Assembly: GCF_001684955.1 (NCBI RefSeq) | Contig: NZ_MAYF01000356.1 | Span: 1 to 64,000 of the forward strand | DNA: 64,000 nt | Direction: 5' to 3' | Source of the DNA: Chryseobacterium contaminans | GTDB lineage: Bacteria > Bacteroidota > Bacteroidia > Flavobacteriales > Weeksellaceae | Notes under the pieces: generated by a model | The model's database searches: none | What the model was told of the DNA's origin: nothing | Seen by the model: only the letters and a program-made list of their open reading frames with translations | Program-made: the position numbers and the translations under genes | In this document: piece after piece, positions 1 through 7,620 of the stretch | How positions within the stretch are numbered: position 1 is the stretch's first letter | Layout of the letters: the number at the start of each line of letters is the position of its first letter

Positions 1-4
1 GTAA

Positions 5-1360
5 GCCATTCCTATGATTAAGGAGAAAGATAACTCCTTAAAAATAGTAATGGTAACCAAAAGTGAAGAAGAGCACATCATGGAGGAAGCCATTGGTTCC
101 CAAATTGCGGATTACATCCTAAAACCAGTAAATCCTAATCAGATATTACTTTCTTTAAAAAAGAACCTTCAGCAAGATAATCTGGTAGAACAAAAAACTA
201 TTTTACAATATCAACAGGAATTCAGAAACCTCTCTATGGAACTTTCCTACCTGAGAACTTATCAGGATTGGGCCGAATACTATAAAAAAATCCTAAGCTG
301 GGAAATTAAGTTCGATAAGGTGGCAGATAATGAGTTTGCAGATCTTCTACAATCCCAGAAAGAGGAAGCTAATATCCAGTTTGCCAAATTTATTGAAAAA
401 AATTATGTAGACTGGCTTACCGATTCTGACAAACCTCTGATGAGTCATACCCTTTTCAAGGAAAAAGTAAAGCCTGAGGTAGAAAAAGAGAAAGTACTTT
501 TATTAATGGTTGATAACCTTCGTTACGACCAATGGAAAGTGATTGAGCCTTTATTTACGAAATATTACAATAAAATTTCAGAAGATTATTATTACAGTAT
601 CCTTCCAACGGCTACACAATATGCAAGAAACTCTTTCTTTGCAGGTTTAATGCCTTCAGAAATTGAAAAACGTTTCCCTGATAAATGGTTTAACGATAAT
701 GAAGAAGGAAATAAAAACGAGTTTGAACGTGACTTCCTGGAAGATCAGATGAAAAGAATTGGCCTTGGGTCCAAATCCATGAAATATCTAAAAGTGTTAA
801 ACGCGGATTTTGAAAGAAAAATCTACGATGATTTCAACCAGCATAAAAATAATGACCTGTTGGTAATCGTTTATAACTTCATTGATATTCTTTCTCATGC
901 TAAAACTGATAATCATATAGTAGATCAGCTGATCCGTGATGATAAAACTTTCCGCTCATTAACTTTGAACTGGTTTGAAAATTCTTCACTGATGAAGATC
1001 ATTAAAACAGCGGCGGAAAACGGATATAAATTAGTTATCACCACAGATCATGGTACGGTTTATGTTAAAAAACCAAGCAAAGTGGTAGGTGACAGAGAAA
1101 CTTCTACCAATATCCGATATAAAACAGGGAAAAGCTTAACATATGACGATAGTGATGTTTGGGCTATTACTAATCCGGAAAAACTTTTCCTTCCGAAAGG
1201 AAACTTAAGCTCGAAGTATATTTTTGCAAAAAACAATATCTTCCTGGCTTATCCTAAGAATTACAATCATTTTGTAAATTACTATAAAGAAACCTACCAA
1301 CATGGTGGAATTTCATTGGAGGAATGTATTATTCCTATCAGTATTTTAGAACCCAAGTAG
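5..1360 (+). CDS. porX: PorX-type response regulator with PglZ domain (5' truncated)
   Basis: This is the C-terminal part of PorX, the response regulator of the type IX secretion system; PorX proteins are known zinc-dependent phosphodiesterases acting on oligonucleotides. The visible protein starts late in the receiver domain: the TKSEEEHIMEEAIG stretch and the LKPVNP switch-lysine motif lie near residues 15-41 counted from the ATG at 14. A helical linker follows, then the alkaline-phosphatase-like PglZ domain, with the metal-site motif MVDNLRYD near 165, a TATQYAR segment near 199 that probably holds the nucleophilic threonine, and TTDHGTVYVKK near the C-terminus. Full-length family members are roughly 510-520 residues, so the phospho-acceptor aspartate lies outside the window. 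Codons 5-13 (Ala-Ile-Pro) read as receiver sequence, but an in-frame TAA occupies 2-4. The ATG at 14 is internal to the domain and is not a credible natural start. Confidence 0.9.
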   Translation, partial: AIPMIKEKDNSLKIVMVTKSEEEHIMEEAIGSQIADYILKPVNPNQILLSLKKNLQQDNLVEQKTILQYQQEFRNLSMELSYLRTYQDWAEYYKKILSWEIKFDKVADNEFADLLQSQKEEANIQFAKFIEKNYVDWLTDSDKPLMSHTLFKEKVKPEVEKEKVLLLMVDNLRYDQWKVIEPLFTKYYNKISEDYYYSILPTATQYARNSFFAGLMPSEIEKRFPDKWFNDNEEGNKNEFERDFLEDQMKRIGLGSKSMKYLKVLNADFERKIYDDFNQHKNNDLLVIVYNFIDILSHAKTDNHIVDQLIRDDKTFRSLTLNWFENSSLMKIIKTAAENGYKLVITTDHGTVYVKKPSKVVGDRETSTNIRYKTGKSLTYDDSDVWAITNPEKLFLPKGNLSSKYIFAKNNIFLAYPKNYNHFVNYYKETYQHGGISLEECIIPISILEPK

Positions 1361-1394
1361 TTTTTTTCATAGTTTATTTAATTTTGGGTTAAAG

Positions 1395-1431
1395 GCGGGA
1401 AAAATCACTTGATTTTTCCCGCTTCTTTTTT
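1395..1431 (+). terminator. Rho-independent terminator after porX
   Basis: A GC-containing stem (GCGGGAAAAAT pairing with ATTTTTCCCGC, six-base loop) is followed by TTCTTTTTT. It lies 35 bases after the porX stop codon. Confidence 0.9.
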
Positions 1432-1607
1432 AATATTATCTGAATTAGCGAATAATAAAATCAACAATTATTCTATTATCAAAACAATTCAATTTATATT
1501 TTAAACTCAATAATAAAAATACCAATAAAAAAAATTCAATCAAGCTATAGATATGGCCTGACTTACTAACTATTGATAAATTTATACAGTAAAAAAAAAT
1601 ATAAATT

Positions 1608-1991
1608 ATGAAAAAGAACATTTTTGCAATTGCATTACTTTCTGTATTCTTATTAACTTCTTGCAAACAGGAAAAAACAAACTTTGAAAAAAAATCAGAA
1701 ACTGCTGCCGCTACAGACTCTATTACATCCACAATAGCCAAAGATTCTATAGCCAGTACTGATTTAGTAAAAAGTACTCTAAAAGATAGCTCCGGAAAAA
1801 CATTGGAAGTAGTCTTTGATAACACCAAAGATGTTGCTACATTAGTCTTTAATGGTGAAAACTTAGAATTAAAAGGTCAAAAACCTGCATCAGGAATTTG
1901 GTATAAGAATGACCATTATGAACTTAGAGGAAAAGGAGATGACGTTCAACTCTCTAAAGATGGTAAGGTTGTCTTTGAAAATGCTAAATAA
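1608..1991 (+). CDS. MliC-like lipoprotein (lysozyme-inhibitor fold)
   Basis: This is a small secreted lipoprotein. The N-terminus MKKNIFAIALLSVFLLTSC is a type II signal peptide with the lipidated cysteine at residue 19. A low-complexity Ser/Thr/Ala/Lys linker follows to about residue 60. The C-terminal domain has the pattern of MliC/C-type lysozyme inhibitors: a tVvFDN strand, an ATLVFNGE strand, the PASGIWYKNDHYELRGKG core and a final VQLSKDGK strand. Proteins of this family bind and block host lysozyme from the outer membrane or periplasm; that role here is inferred. It is monocistronic, with its own terminator downstream. The family call rests on the pattern only, so a different lipoprotein beta-barrel is possible. 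Confidence 0.75.
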   Translation: MKKNIFAIALLSVFLLTSCKQEKTNFEKKSETAAATDSITSTIAKDSIASTDLVKSTLKDSSGKTLEVVFDNTKDVATLVFNGENLELKGQKPASGIWYKNDHYELRGKGDDVQLSKDGKVVFENAK

Positions 1992-2017
1992 GATAAATTT
2001 AATTTTCTTAATAACAT

Positions 2018-2047
2018 CGGTTTTACACTTTGTAAAACCGTTTTTTT
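2018..2047 (+). terminator. Rho-independent terminator after the MliC-like gene
   Basis: A perfect 9-bp stem, CGGTTTTAC with GTAAAACCG around an ACTTT loop, is followed by seven T residues. Confidence 0.9.
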
Positions 2048-2134
2048 ATCTCTTGAAATTGAAATTTATTAGATATTTCCCTGTTTCTTTTTTATAGTCT
2101 GTAAGAGTTCCTATCTTCGTAAAAAATAAAAATT

Positions 2135-2425
2135 ATGTTCATTGTTTCCCTTACATATAAGGTCTCCATTGAAAATGTAGAGTGCCATATTCCGGAACAC
2201 AATATCTTTCTTCAAAAATATTATGATTCAGGACTTTTTATTGCTTCGGGAAGAAAAGAGCCCAGAACCGGAGGAATTATAGTCTGTAACGCTTCCTCTA
2301 AAAATGAAATTGAACATATCATCACAGAAGATCCGTTTCATATCCATCAGGTAGCAGATTATGATATCACGGAATTTATCCCAACAAAATGCAACGAAAA
2401 TTTTAAAATATTTATAAAAGACTAA
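2135..2425 (+). CDS. YciI-family protein
   Basis: This 96-residue protein has the YCII/ABM-like ferredoxin fold pattern: a first strand MFIVSLTYKV, then HIPEHNIFLQKYYDSGLFIASGRK, a GGIIVCNA strand, and the typical EDPFHIHQVADYDITEF segment. YciI-like proteins are small dimeric alpha/beta-barrel proteins; most have no assigned reaction, although some are dehydrochlorinase-like. The Asp and His of the DPFH motif are the usual putative active-site residues. Its stop codon overlaps the start of the exonuclease III gene by one base (TAATG), so the two are probably translated from one message. A TATCTTCG element at about 2116, one mismatch from the flavobacterial -7 box, may be its promoter. Confidence 0.85.
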   Translation: MFIVSLTYKVSIENVECHIPEHNIFLQKYYDSGLFIASGRKEPRTGGIIVCNASSKNEIEHIITEDPFHIHQVADYDITEFIPTKCNENFKIFIKD

Positions 2426-3189
2426 TGAGATTAATTACATACAATGTTAATGGAATCAGAGCGGCTTTCACAAAAGATTTTCTAGGTTGGCTGAAGACTG
2501 CTGATCCGGATATCATCTGTATCCAGGAGAGCAAGGCAGGAAATGATCAGATAGATATCGAAAGTCTTGAAAAATTAGGTTACCACAGCTATTGGCATTC
2601 AGCAATAAGAAAAGGCTATAGTGGGGTTGGAATTGCCTCAAAAATAAAACCTAATCACGTAGAGTATGGTTGCGGTATAGAAAGTTATGATAATGAAGGA
2701 AGAATCATTCGTGCTGATTTTGATGGATTCTCTGCTATTTCAGTCTACGTGCCTTCCGCATCTAATATTGAAAGGCTGGATTTCAAGATGCAGTTCTGCC
2801 ACGATTTTCTTGCCTATATCAAAAACCTTAAAAAAGAAATTCCTAATCTGATTATATCAGGTGATTTTAATATTTGCCACGAAGCTATTGATATTCACAA
2901 TCCTGTTGGATTAAAGAACGTTTCAGGATTTCTTCCTATGGAAAGAGAATGGATGACGGATTTCATCAATGAATGTGAACTTATTGACAGTTTCAGGTTC
3001 TTTAACAATGAGCCCGATAATTATACGTGGTGGAGCTACAGGCAAAATTCAAGAGAGAGAAATAAAGGCTGGAGGCTGGATTATAACTTCGCCTCATATA
3101 GTTTGAAAGATAAGCTTACCCGTGCTGTTATTTTAAAAGAAGCGGTTCATTCTGATCATTGCCCTGCTCTGTTGGAATTAGATCTATAA
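2425..3189 (+). CDS. xth: Exodeoxyribonuclease III
   Basis: This is an exonuclease III/AP endonuclease of the EEP superfamily (254 residues, normal length), which cleaves at abasic sites in base-excision repair. Visible motifs, in order, are ITYNVNGIRA at the N-terminus (Asn7), CIQESKA with the metal-binding Glu35, the SGDFNICH motif in the middle (catalytic Asp and Asn), the TWWSYR segment and the closing SDHCPALLEL with the catalytic Asp-His pair. It is coupled to the YciI-like gene by a one-base overlap. It ends before a strong palindromic terminator shared with the convergent RlpA-like gene. Confidence 0.95.
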   Translation: MRLITYNVNGIRAAFTKDFLGWLKTADPDIICIQESKAGNDQIDIESLEKLGYHSYWHSAIRKGYSGVGIASKIKPNHVEYGCGIESYDNEGRIIRADFDGFSAISVYVPSASNIERLDFKMQFCHDFLAYIKNLKKEIPNLIISGDFNICHEAIDIHNPVGLKNVSGFLPMEREWMTDFINECELIDSFRFFNNEPDNYTWWSYRQNSRERNKGWRLDYNFASYSLKDKLTRAVILKEAVHSDHCPALLELDL

Positions 3190-3204
3190 ATCCTTATACA
3201 ATAC

Positions 3205-3235
3205 AAAAGCCAGCTGAAATCAGCTGGCTTTTTTT
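3205..3235. terminator. Bidirectional terminator between xth and the RlpA-like gene
   Basis: A perfect stem AAGCCAGCTG/CAGCTGGCTT, flanked by A residues on the left and T residues on the right, lies between two convergent genes. It can therefore work for both strands. Confidence 0.9.
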
Positions 3236-3251
3236 AATTTAAATCATAAAA

Positions 3252-3623
3252 TTAATCGACAATTTCATATTCGACCGGAATAGTACCACGATTGATATCT
3301 CCGATCTCATCGAACGCTGCTTTAGACATATCTAAAGATCTCGATGAATGGTAAGGCCCTCTGTCATTAATTCTCACTATTACTTCTTTACCATTTCTAA
3401 GGTTTGTTACCTTAACGTTTGTTCCAAATGGAAGCGTTCTGTTTGCTGCAGTAAACTTTGAGTTATCAAAGATTTCTCCGCTAGCAGTTTTTCTACCGTT
3501 AAATTTATCGTGGTAGTACGATGCATAACTTGTTTTTTTCGCATCTAAGGCATTACTTGTAAACGAGTAAACACCTAGGGTTGAAATCATCATTATGATT
3601 ACGAGAATGAATCTTTTCATCAT
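3252..3623 (-). CDS. rlpA: Septal ring lytic transglycosylase RlpA-family protein
   Basis: This is a short secreted double-psi beta-barrel protein of 123 residues. It has an N-terminal hydrophobic signal segment (residues 4-22) and then one RlpA domain: YASYYHDKFNGRKTASGE at about 33-50, NRTLPFGTNVKVTNL at 61-75, and VRINDRGPY at 83-91. RlpA family members cleave or bind denuded peptidoglycan glycan strands at the septum. There is no SPOR domain, unlike the longer proteobacterial proteins. Glu50 and Asp87 match active-site positions, but the residue before RTLPFG is Asn61 where catalytically studied members have His. A TACTTTTG element at 3658-3651 on the minus strand is a likely -7 box. Two adjacent ATGs are possible starts. 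Confidence 0.85.
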   Translation of the reverse strand: MMKRFILVIIMMISTLGVYSFTSNALDAKKTSYASYYHDKFNGRKTASGEIFDNSKFTAANRTLPFGTNVKVTNLRNGKEVIVRINDRGPYHSSRSLDMSKAAFDEIGDINRGTIPVEYEIVD

Positions 3624-3650
3624 TTTGAACTTTTATTGGTTTTGACAGGG

Positions 3651-3658
3651 CAAAAGTA
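3651..3658 (-). promoter_or_regulatory. -7 promoter element (TACTTTTG) of the RlpA-like gene
   Basis: This matches the Bacteroidetes TAnnTTTG consensus and lies 28 bases upstream of the start codon. No TTG lies at the usual 17-23 bp spacing; the nearest is 26 bp away. Confidence 0.45.
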
Positions 3659-4357
3659 TCAGGAATCTAATTAAGTCCCTATTTCAATTGTTAAAAAATG
3701 TTAACAAAACCTAAATTATATGTTAACTACCTTTGTAACCTCCTATGAATAGGGATTTCAAAGACCATTGTTAAAAAGTGTTAAAAAAAATACTAAAATG
3801 TTAATTTAATTAACTAATTTATGCATAATTTCAAAATTGATAAAATATAAATAACTGACTATCAATAATTTGTAATAATTAAAAATATTGATTACATTCA
3901 TAAATCTAAGTTTTGAAAACTAAAAGTGTTAAGAATTAAAATAGAGTAAACCCGTTGATAGAATACCCTATACATCATAACACTTAAACTTCTAAGGTTA
4001 TTTTAACAACAAAATTAACCTCGAAATTTAAACTTAATGAATTATTTATTCAATCTTATTGTATATTTCATTCATTATGTATGTAAAAGAACAACTTCTC
4101 TTTGTAATCACTTTCAAAAGTAGACGGTAAAGAACGGATATTTAAATAATAGCTATAATGAAAAATTAAATATACCAATTATTATAGGCTAAAACAAATA
4201 AAAACCCAATAATACCCTATTAACCGGAGATTGAACTTTTATATTTAACTTCTTCATAATGAAATCAATTACGGTCTATTTAAACGTAATTAATAGCTAG
4301 CTAAATAAAGAATACCACAAAGCTATAATGGTACATTTCTTATATAGGAAGCTAAAG

Positions 4358-4386
4358 AAAAAACCAACGATTTAATCGTTGGTTTT
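4358..4386 (-). terminator. Terminator after the secreted-protein pair
   Basis: Read on the minus strand, the stem AAAACCAACGATT/AATCGTTGGTTTT is followed by TTCTTT. It lies 26 bases after the stop of the gene ending at 4412. Confidence 0.85.
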
Positions 4387-4411
4387 AATATGTAATTAAA
4401 TAAAATTCTTT

Positions 4412-5158
4412 TTATTTTAAATATTCTAATACATAATCGTATGTTCCGTTAGGATACACTACAGACATGTTAGGAGAACCTGTAATAGCATTACCTGAAG
4501 TCGTATCATATGAGTATAAACTTCTATCATATACTGTATTTGTTCCAGCTTTATAAATTGTAATGCCATACATTGCAGTAATACCAGCAGGAGCAGGGAT
4601 ACTTACAGCTGTAGATGTACCACTAGCAGTGAAAGTACCTTTAATAGCATAAAGCTGCTTATCACCAGTTGGAGTATTGATAAGTGTATTTGTAGTTGTT
4701 TCAGTTGTTCCGATAGTTACTTTTGGAGAAGCTCCAATGGCAACCCATCTCCCTGTTGCTGCAGAAAAGTTACCTGAAGCAGGTCCCGCAGTTGGATTAG
4801 AGAAATAATAGAATCCTGGAGTAACAGCCTGAGCTCCTATTCCTGATCCTGTAGCCGGAGTATTTCCAGTTCCTGTATTATAAACAATCATCCCATCATA
4901 AGCAGTAGGGAAGTTATCTTCATCTCCTGTTGTTGATGCAAATGTAAAATTAGTTAAGTTAGTTCTAGGGAAAACTAATCCTTTCCCATCTTTAGTATTA
5001 GCATCATCACTGAAACCATTAGTGGCTCCTGATGCATCCATAAATGCTGATTGTCCCTGAATATTACCACTAGCAAATCCATTAGTTCTTAATTGAGCTT
5101 TAGAATATTGAGACATTGCTAATGCAGAGGCAACGATTAGTAAAAATTTTTTATTCAT
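4412..5158 (-). CDS. Secreted protein of unknown function
   Basis: This 248-residue protein starts with a clear type I signal peptide (MNKKFLLIVASALAMSQYSKA, cleavage probably at AQ, residues 21-22). The mature part is rich in Gly, Thr, Ser, Asn and Ala. It contains GLVFPRTNLTNF near residue 60, DGMIVYNT near 88 and a PGFYYFSNP segment near 113; related LVPRLTR and PGFYYY segments occur in the next protein upstream. The C-terminal half is beta-rich. I do not recognise a named family; the composition resembles flavobacterial surface proteins and tail-fibre-like repeats. It lies 25 bases downstream of the gene at 5184-5837 in the same direction and is followed by a terminator, so the pair is probably an operon. 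Confidence 0.75.
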   Translation of the reverse strand: MNKKFLLIVASALAMSQYSKAQLRTNGFASGNIQGQSAFMDASGATNGFSDDANTKDGKGLVFPRTNLTNFTFASTTGDEDNFPTAYDGMIVYNTGTGNTPATGSGIGAQAVTPGFYYFSNPTAGPASGNFSAATGRWVAIGASPKVTIGTTETTTNTLINTPTGDKQLYAIKGTFTASGTSTAVSIPAPAGITAMYGITIYKAGTNTVYDRSLYSYDTTSGNAITGSPNMSVVYPNGTYDYVLEYLK

Positions 5159-5183
5159 GACTTAAATGTGTAAAAAGTTAATA

Positions 5184-5837
5184 TTATTGAGCTGAGAACG
5201 ATTGCCAACTAGTACCATCAGAGACAAACGCGATACCTCTACCTGCAACCTGAATAGAATTTACAGAAGTAGAACTAATCCCATTAATTGTAATATTTTG
5301 CGTTCCGGTTCTAACAACAGTTATAGTTTTACCTTTATTACCTGCATTCGCTGGAAAAGCTGTAAAATCTGCTGTATTTCCTGTAAGGAATACATACCCA
5401 TTAAGATCTGCAGCAGTAAAATCATTTCCTGTAGTAGATGTTCTCACACTAACTGGTGCACTTACTGTACCACCACCACCTAATGCTTTCCACACATTGT
5501 TACCAGCTGTACCGTCATAGTAATAGAATCCTGGAGCTGTAACATTTACTGTTTTACCTGTACCATTACCTCCTAATCCGGTTACAAACACTAGAGCACC
5601 ATTTTGAGCACTTGGAGTAGTAGTAGCATCAGCATAAGCTGTGTTTTTAGTTTCTAATTCTGCTCTTGTTAAACGAGGGACCAATAGGGCATCAGGTCTA
5701 GAAGTATCTGCAGCGTTAGCTACTACATCTAGAGTTGCGGCAGGTGTGGACGTGTTAATCCCCACTCTCCCTTGCTGAGCCTTAGAAAGAGCCGTAAAGG
5801 CAACGAGCATAGTTGCTGTTAATAAAAATTTTTTCAT
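5184..5837 (-). CDS. Secreted protein with a VGINT..P..TLDV fibre-like motif
   Basis: This 217-residue protein has a signal peptide (MKKFLLTATMLVAFTALSKAQ) followed at once by RVGINTSTPAATLDVV. That short motif is common in bacteroidete surface proteins and phage tail-fibre-like proteins. LLVPRLTRAELETKNT near residue 51, a GALVFVTG strand near 79 and a PGFYYYDG segment near 101 follow. The C-terminal part (about 130-217) is a Thr/Gly-rich predicted beta structure ending in GIAFVSDGTSWQSFSAQ. The function is unknown; an extracellular structural or adhesive role is only a guess. It is the first gene of a two-gene unit with the shorter-spaced paralogue downstream. Confidence 0.75.
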   Translation of the reverse strand: MKKFLLTATMLVAFTALSKAQQGRVGINTSTPAATLDVVANAADTSRPDALLVPRLTRAELETKNTAYADATTTPSAQNGALVFVTGLGGNGTGKTVNVTAPGFYYYDGTAGNNVWKALGGGGTVSAPVSVRTSTTGNDFTAADLNGYVFLTGNTADFTAFPANAGNKGKTITVVRTGTQNITINGISSTSVNSIQVAGRGIAFVSDGTSWQSFSAQ

Positions 5838-6221
5838 AAGTTTTTAAAGATTTTAATTACATTATTTTTCATCAAAATTTCCAAAGGAAAATGTATCTCA
5901 ACTTGCGATTATTATCTTAAGGCTAATATAAATAAAAAAAAGTATTTTTTTGAATTTTCAGCCTAATTTTAATAAATAACTTGTTGATAGCATATGATTT
6001 AAAAACATTGCTTATGGCGCAAATTTAAGACATAATTTTTTAATTTACATACTTTATAATAGAAAATTAAAAAATCTTAATACTTAAAAAACACAATTAA
6101 TTGAAAATCAACTAATTGGTAAATTTAACATAAAATTATTTATATTAATTTGCATTAATATTTGATTTTTTCTTAATCAGGAAGCAAAACTTTTCTTCCT
6201 GATTAAGAATGTTTTATCTTT
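5838..6221. other. 384-bp AT-rich intergenic stretch
   Basis: It holds the upstream region of the secreted-protein pair, including a TAAATTTG match to the -7 consensus at 6027-6020 on the minus strand, and the inverted repeat at 6171-6209 next to rimO. No gene or RNA was recognised. Confidence 0.5.
6171..6209. repeat. Perfect inverted repeat downstream of rimO
   Basis: TTCTTAATCAGGAAG-type arms (TCTTAATCAGGAAG and its complement) flank a ten-base A/T spacer just after the rimO stop. Neither strand has a T-tract after the stem, so it is not a textbook intrinsic terminator, although a terminating or mRNA-stabilising role is likely. Confidence 0.7.
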
Positions 6222-7523
6222 CTATAATAATTCTCCATATAAGTCGAATTCTTCTGCTGAAGTAATCTTCACATCTGCAAATTCTCCGATAGAAATATAG
6301 GTATTTTCAGCAGATACCAGAACCGTATTGTCTACATCCGGAGAGTCATATTCTGTTCTCCCGATAAAGTAGTTTCCTTCTTTACGATCGAAGATGCATC
6401 TAAACACTTTCCCTACTTTTTCCTGGTTCTTTTCCCAAGAAATCTGAGATTGTACTTCCATAATTTCTTCTACTCTGGCTTCTTTTACTTCCTGCGGAAT
6501 ATCATCTTCCAACACATAAGCTCCGGTATTTTCTTCATGAGAATAAGTAAAGCATCCTAATCTGTCGAATTTCTGCTCTTTCACCCATTCTTTAAGTTCC
6601 TGGAATCTTTCTTCTGTTTCTCCCGGATACCCTACAATAAGAGTTGTTCTGATCGCCATATCTGGAACTTTCTCTCTGAATTTTCCTAAAAGGGCATTTG
6701 TTTTCTCGTGGGTAGTTCCTCTTTTCATTGATTTCAACAGATCAGAATTGATATGCTGAAGTGGGATATCTATATAATTACAAACTTTAGGTTCTTCACG
6801 GATAATATCCAGAACATCTTCAGGGAAACCGCTTGGGAAAGCATAATGAAGACGGATCCACTCTACTCCTTCTACTTTTACCAATTCTTTTAGTAAATCT
6901 CCTAATGCACGTTTTTTATAAATATCTAATCCGTAATAAGTAAGGTCCTGAGCGATAAGGATTAATTCTTTAGTTCCTTTTTTTGCCAATTTCTGAGCTT
7001 CAGAAACTAATTTCTCAATAGGAGTGGAAACGTGGCCACCTCTCATCAAAGGAATAGCGCAGAAAGAGCATGGTCTGTCACATCCTTCTGAAATTTTAAG
7101 ATATGCATAATGTTTCGGAGTAGTTGTTAATCTTTCTCCTACCAATTCATGTTTATAATCTGCACCAAGATGCTTTAACAGTACAGGAAGATCTCTTGTA
7201 CCAAAGTATTGGTCTACATCTGGAATTTCTTTAACCAAATCCGGCTTATATCTTTCAGAAAGACAACCTGTAACGAATACTTTTTCTACTTCACCTCTGT
7301 TTTTAGCCTCTACATAATCTAAAATGGTATTGATAGATTCTTCTTTAGCATTATCAATAAATCCGCAGGTATTAATAACAACAATATCTCCGCGATCTTC
7401 ATGAACCACTTCTTTTCCGTTGGCTTTCAGCTGGCTCATTAATACTTCAGAGTCATATACATTTTTGGAACATCCAAGTGTAACTACATTGATTTTTTTC
7501 TTCCCTACCGATTTTGTACGCAT
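6222..7523 (-). CDS. rimO: Ribosomal protein uS12 methylthiotransferase RimO
   Basis: RimO is the radical-SAM enzyme that adds a methylthio group to the conserved aspartate of ribosomal protein S12. The N-terminal UPF0004 domain shows VTLGCSKNVYDSE, VINTCGFI and VTGCLSERY, whose three cysteines bind the auxiliary cluster. The radical-SAM motif is CDRPCSFCAIP (CxxxCxxC). A C-terminal TRAM domain follows (DRKEGNYFIGRTEYDSPDVDN onward), giving about 433 residues, normal for the family. I start it at the ATG at 7523: a longer frame would need a TTG at 7553, and that stretch contains the TATCTTTG promoter box at 7550-7543. Confidence 0.95.
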   Translation of the reverse strand: MRTKSVGKKKINVVTLGCSKNVYDSEVLMSQLKANGKEVVHEDRGDIVVINTCGFIDNAKEESINTILDYVEAKNRGEVEKVFVTGCLSERYKPDLVKEIPDVDQYFGTRDLPVLLKHLGADYKHELVGERLTTTPKHYAYLKISEGCDRPCSFCAIPLMRGGHVSTPIEKLVSEAQKLAKKGTKELILIAQDLTYYGLDIYKKRALGDLLKELVKVEGVEWIRLHYAFPSGFPEDVLDIIREEPKVCNYIDIPLQHINSDLLKSMKRGTTHEKTNALLGKFREKVPDMAIRTTLIVGYPGETEERFQELKEWVKEQKFDRLGCFTYSHEENTGAYVLEDDIPQEVKEARVEEIMEVQSQISWEKNQEKVGKVFRCIFDRKEGNYFIGRTEYDSPDVDNTVLVSAENTYISIGEFADVKITSAEEFDLYGELL

Positions 7524-7542
7524 CTTTTTGATTTTGAGTCTG

Positions 7543-7550
7543 CAAAGATA
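7543..7550 (-). promoter_or_regulatory. -7 promoter element (TATCTTTG) of rimO
   Basis: A perfect TAnnTTTG match lies 19 bases upstream of the ATG at 7523. It places the transcription start inside the longer reading frame and so supports the shorter RimO. A TTG lies 25 bp further upstream, slightly beyond the usual spacing. Confidence 0.65.
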
Positions 7551-7583
7551 CAAAATATTAAAAGAGTAAGAGTTACAAAAATA

Positions 7584-7608
7584 AAAACCACTTTAAAAAA
7601 GTGGTTTT
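7584..7608 (-). terminator. Terminator at the end of the polysaccharide locus
   Basis: On the minus strand the stem AAAACCACTTT/AAAGTGGTTTT is followed by TATTTTTG. It lies 12 bases after the rfbC stop and closes the 27-kb run of minus-strand genes. Confidence 0.85.
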
Positions 7609-7620
7609 CAGTATGATACT

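Larger units (their letters stand above)
3624..4411. other. 788-bp AT-rich stretch without a recognisable gene
   Basis: No open frame here has coding character, and no tRNA or known RNA was recognised. It holds the promoter side of the RlpA-like gene on the left and the terminator of the secreted-protein pair on the right (4358-4386). A TACCTTTG sequence near 3729-3736 on the plus strand fits the -7 consensus, but no gene follows it. The remainder is dominated by A/T runs. Confidence 0.6.

Noticed and set aside
1445-1828. A 127-codon open frame on the minus strand
   Set aside because: It is antisense to the MliC-like lipoprotein gene, which has a signal peptide, lipobox and terminator in its own direction.
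5202-5483. A 93-codon plus-strand frame rich in Cys, Ser and Ile
   Set aside because: It is antisense to the Thr/Gly-rich secreted protein gene; the odd composition reflects the opposite strand's codons.
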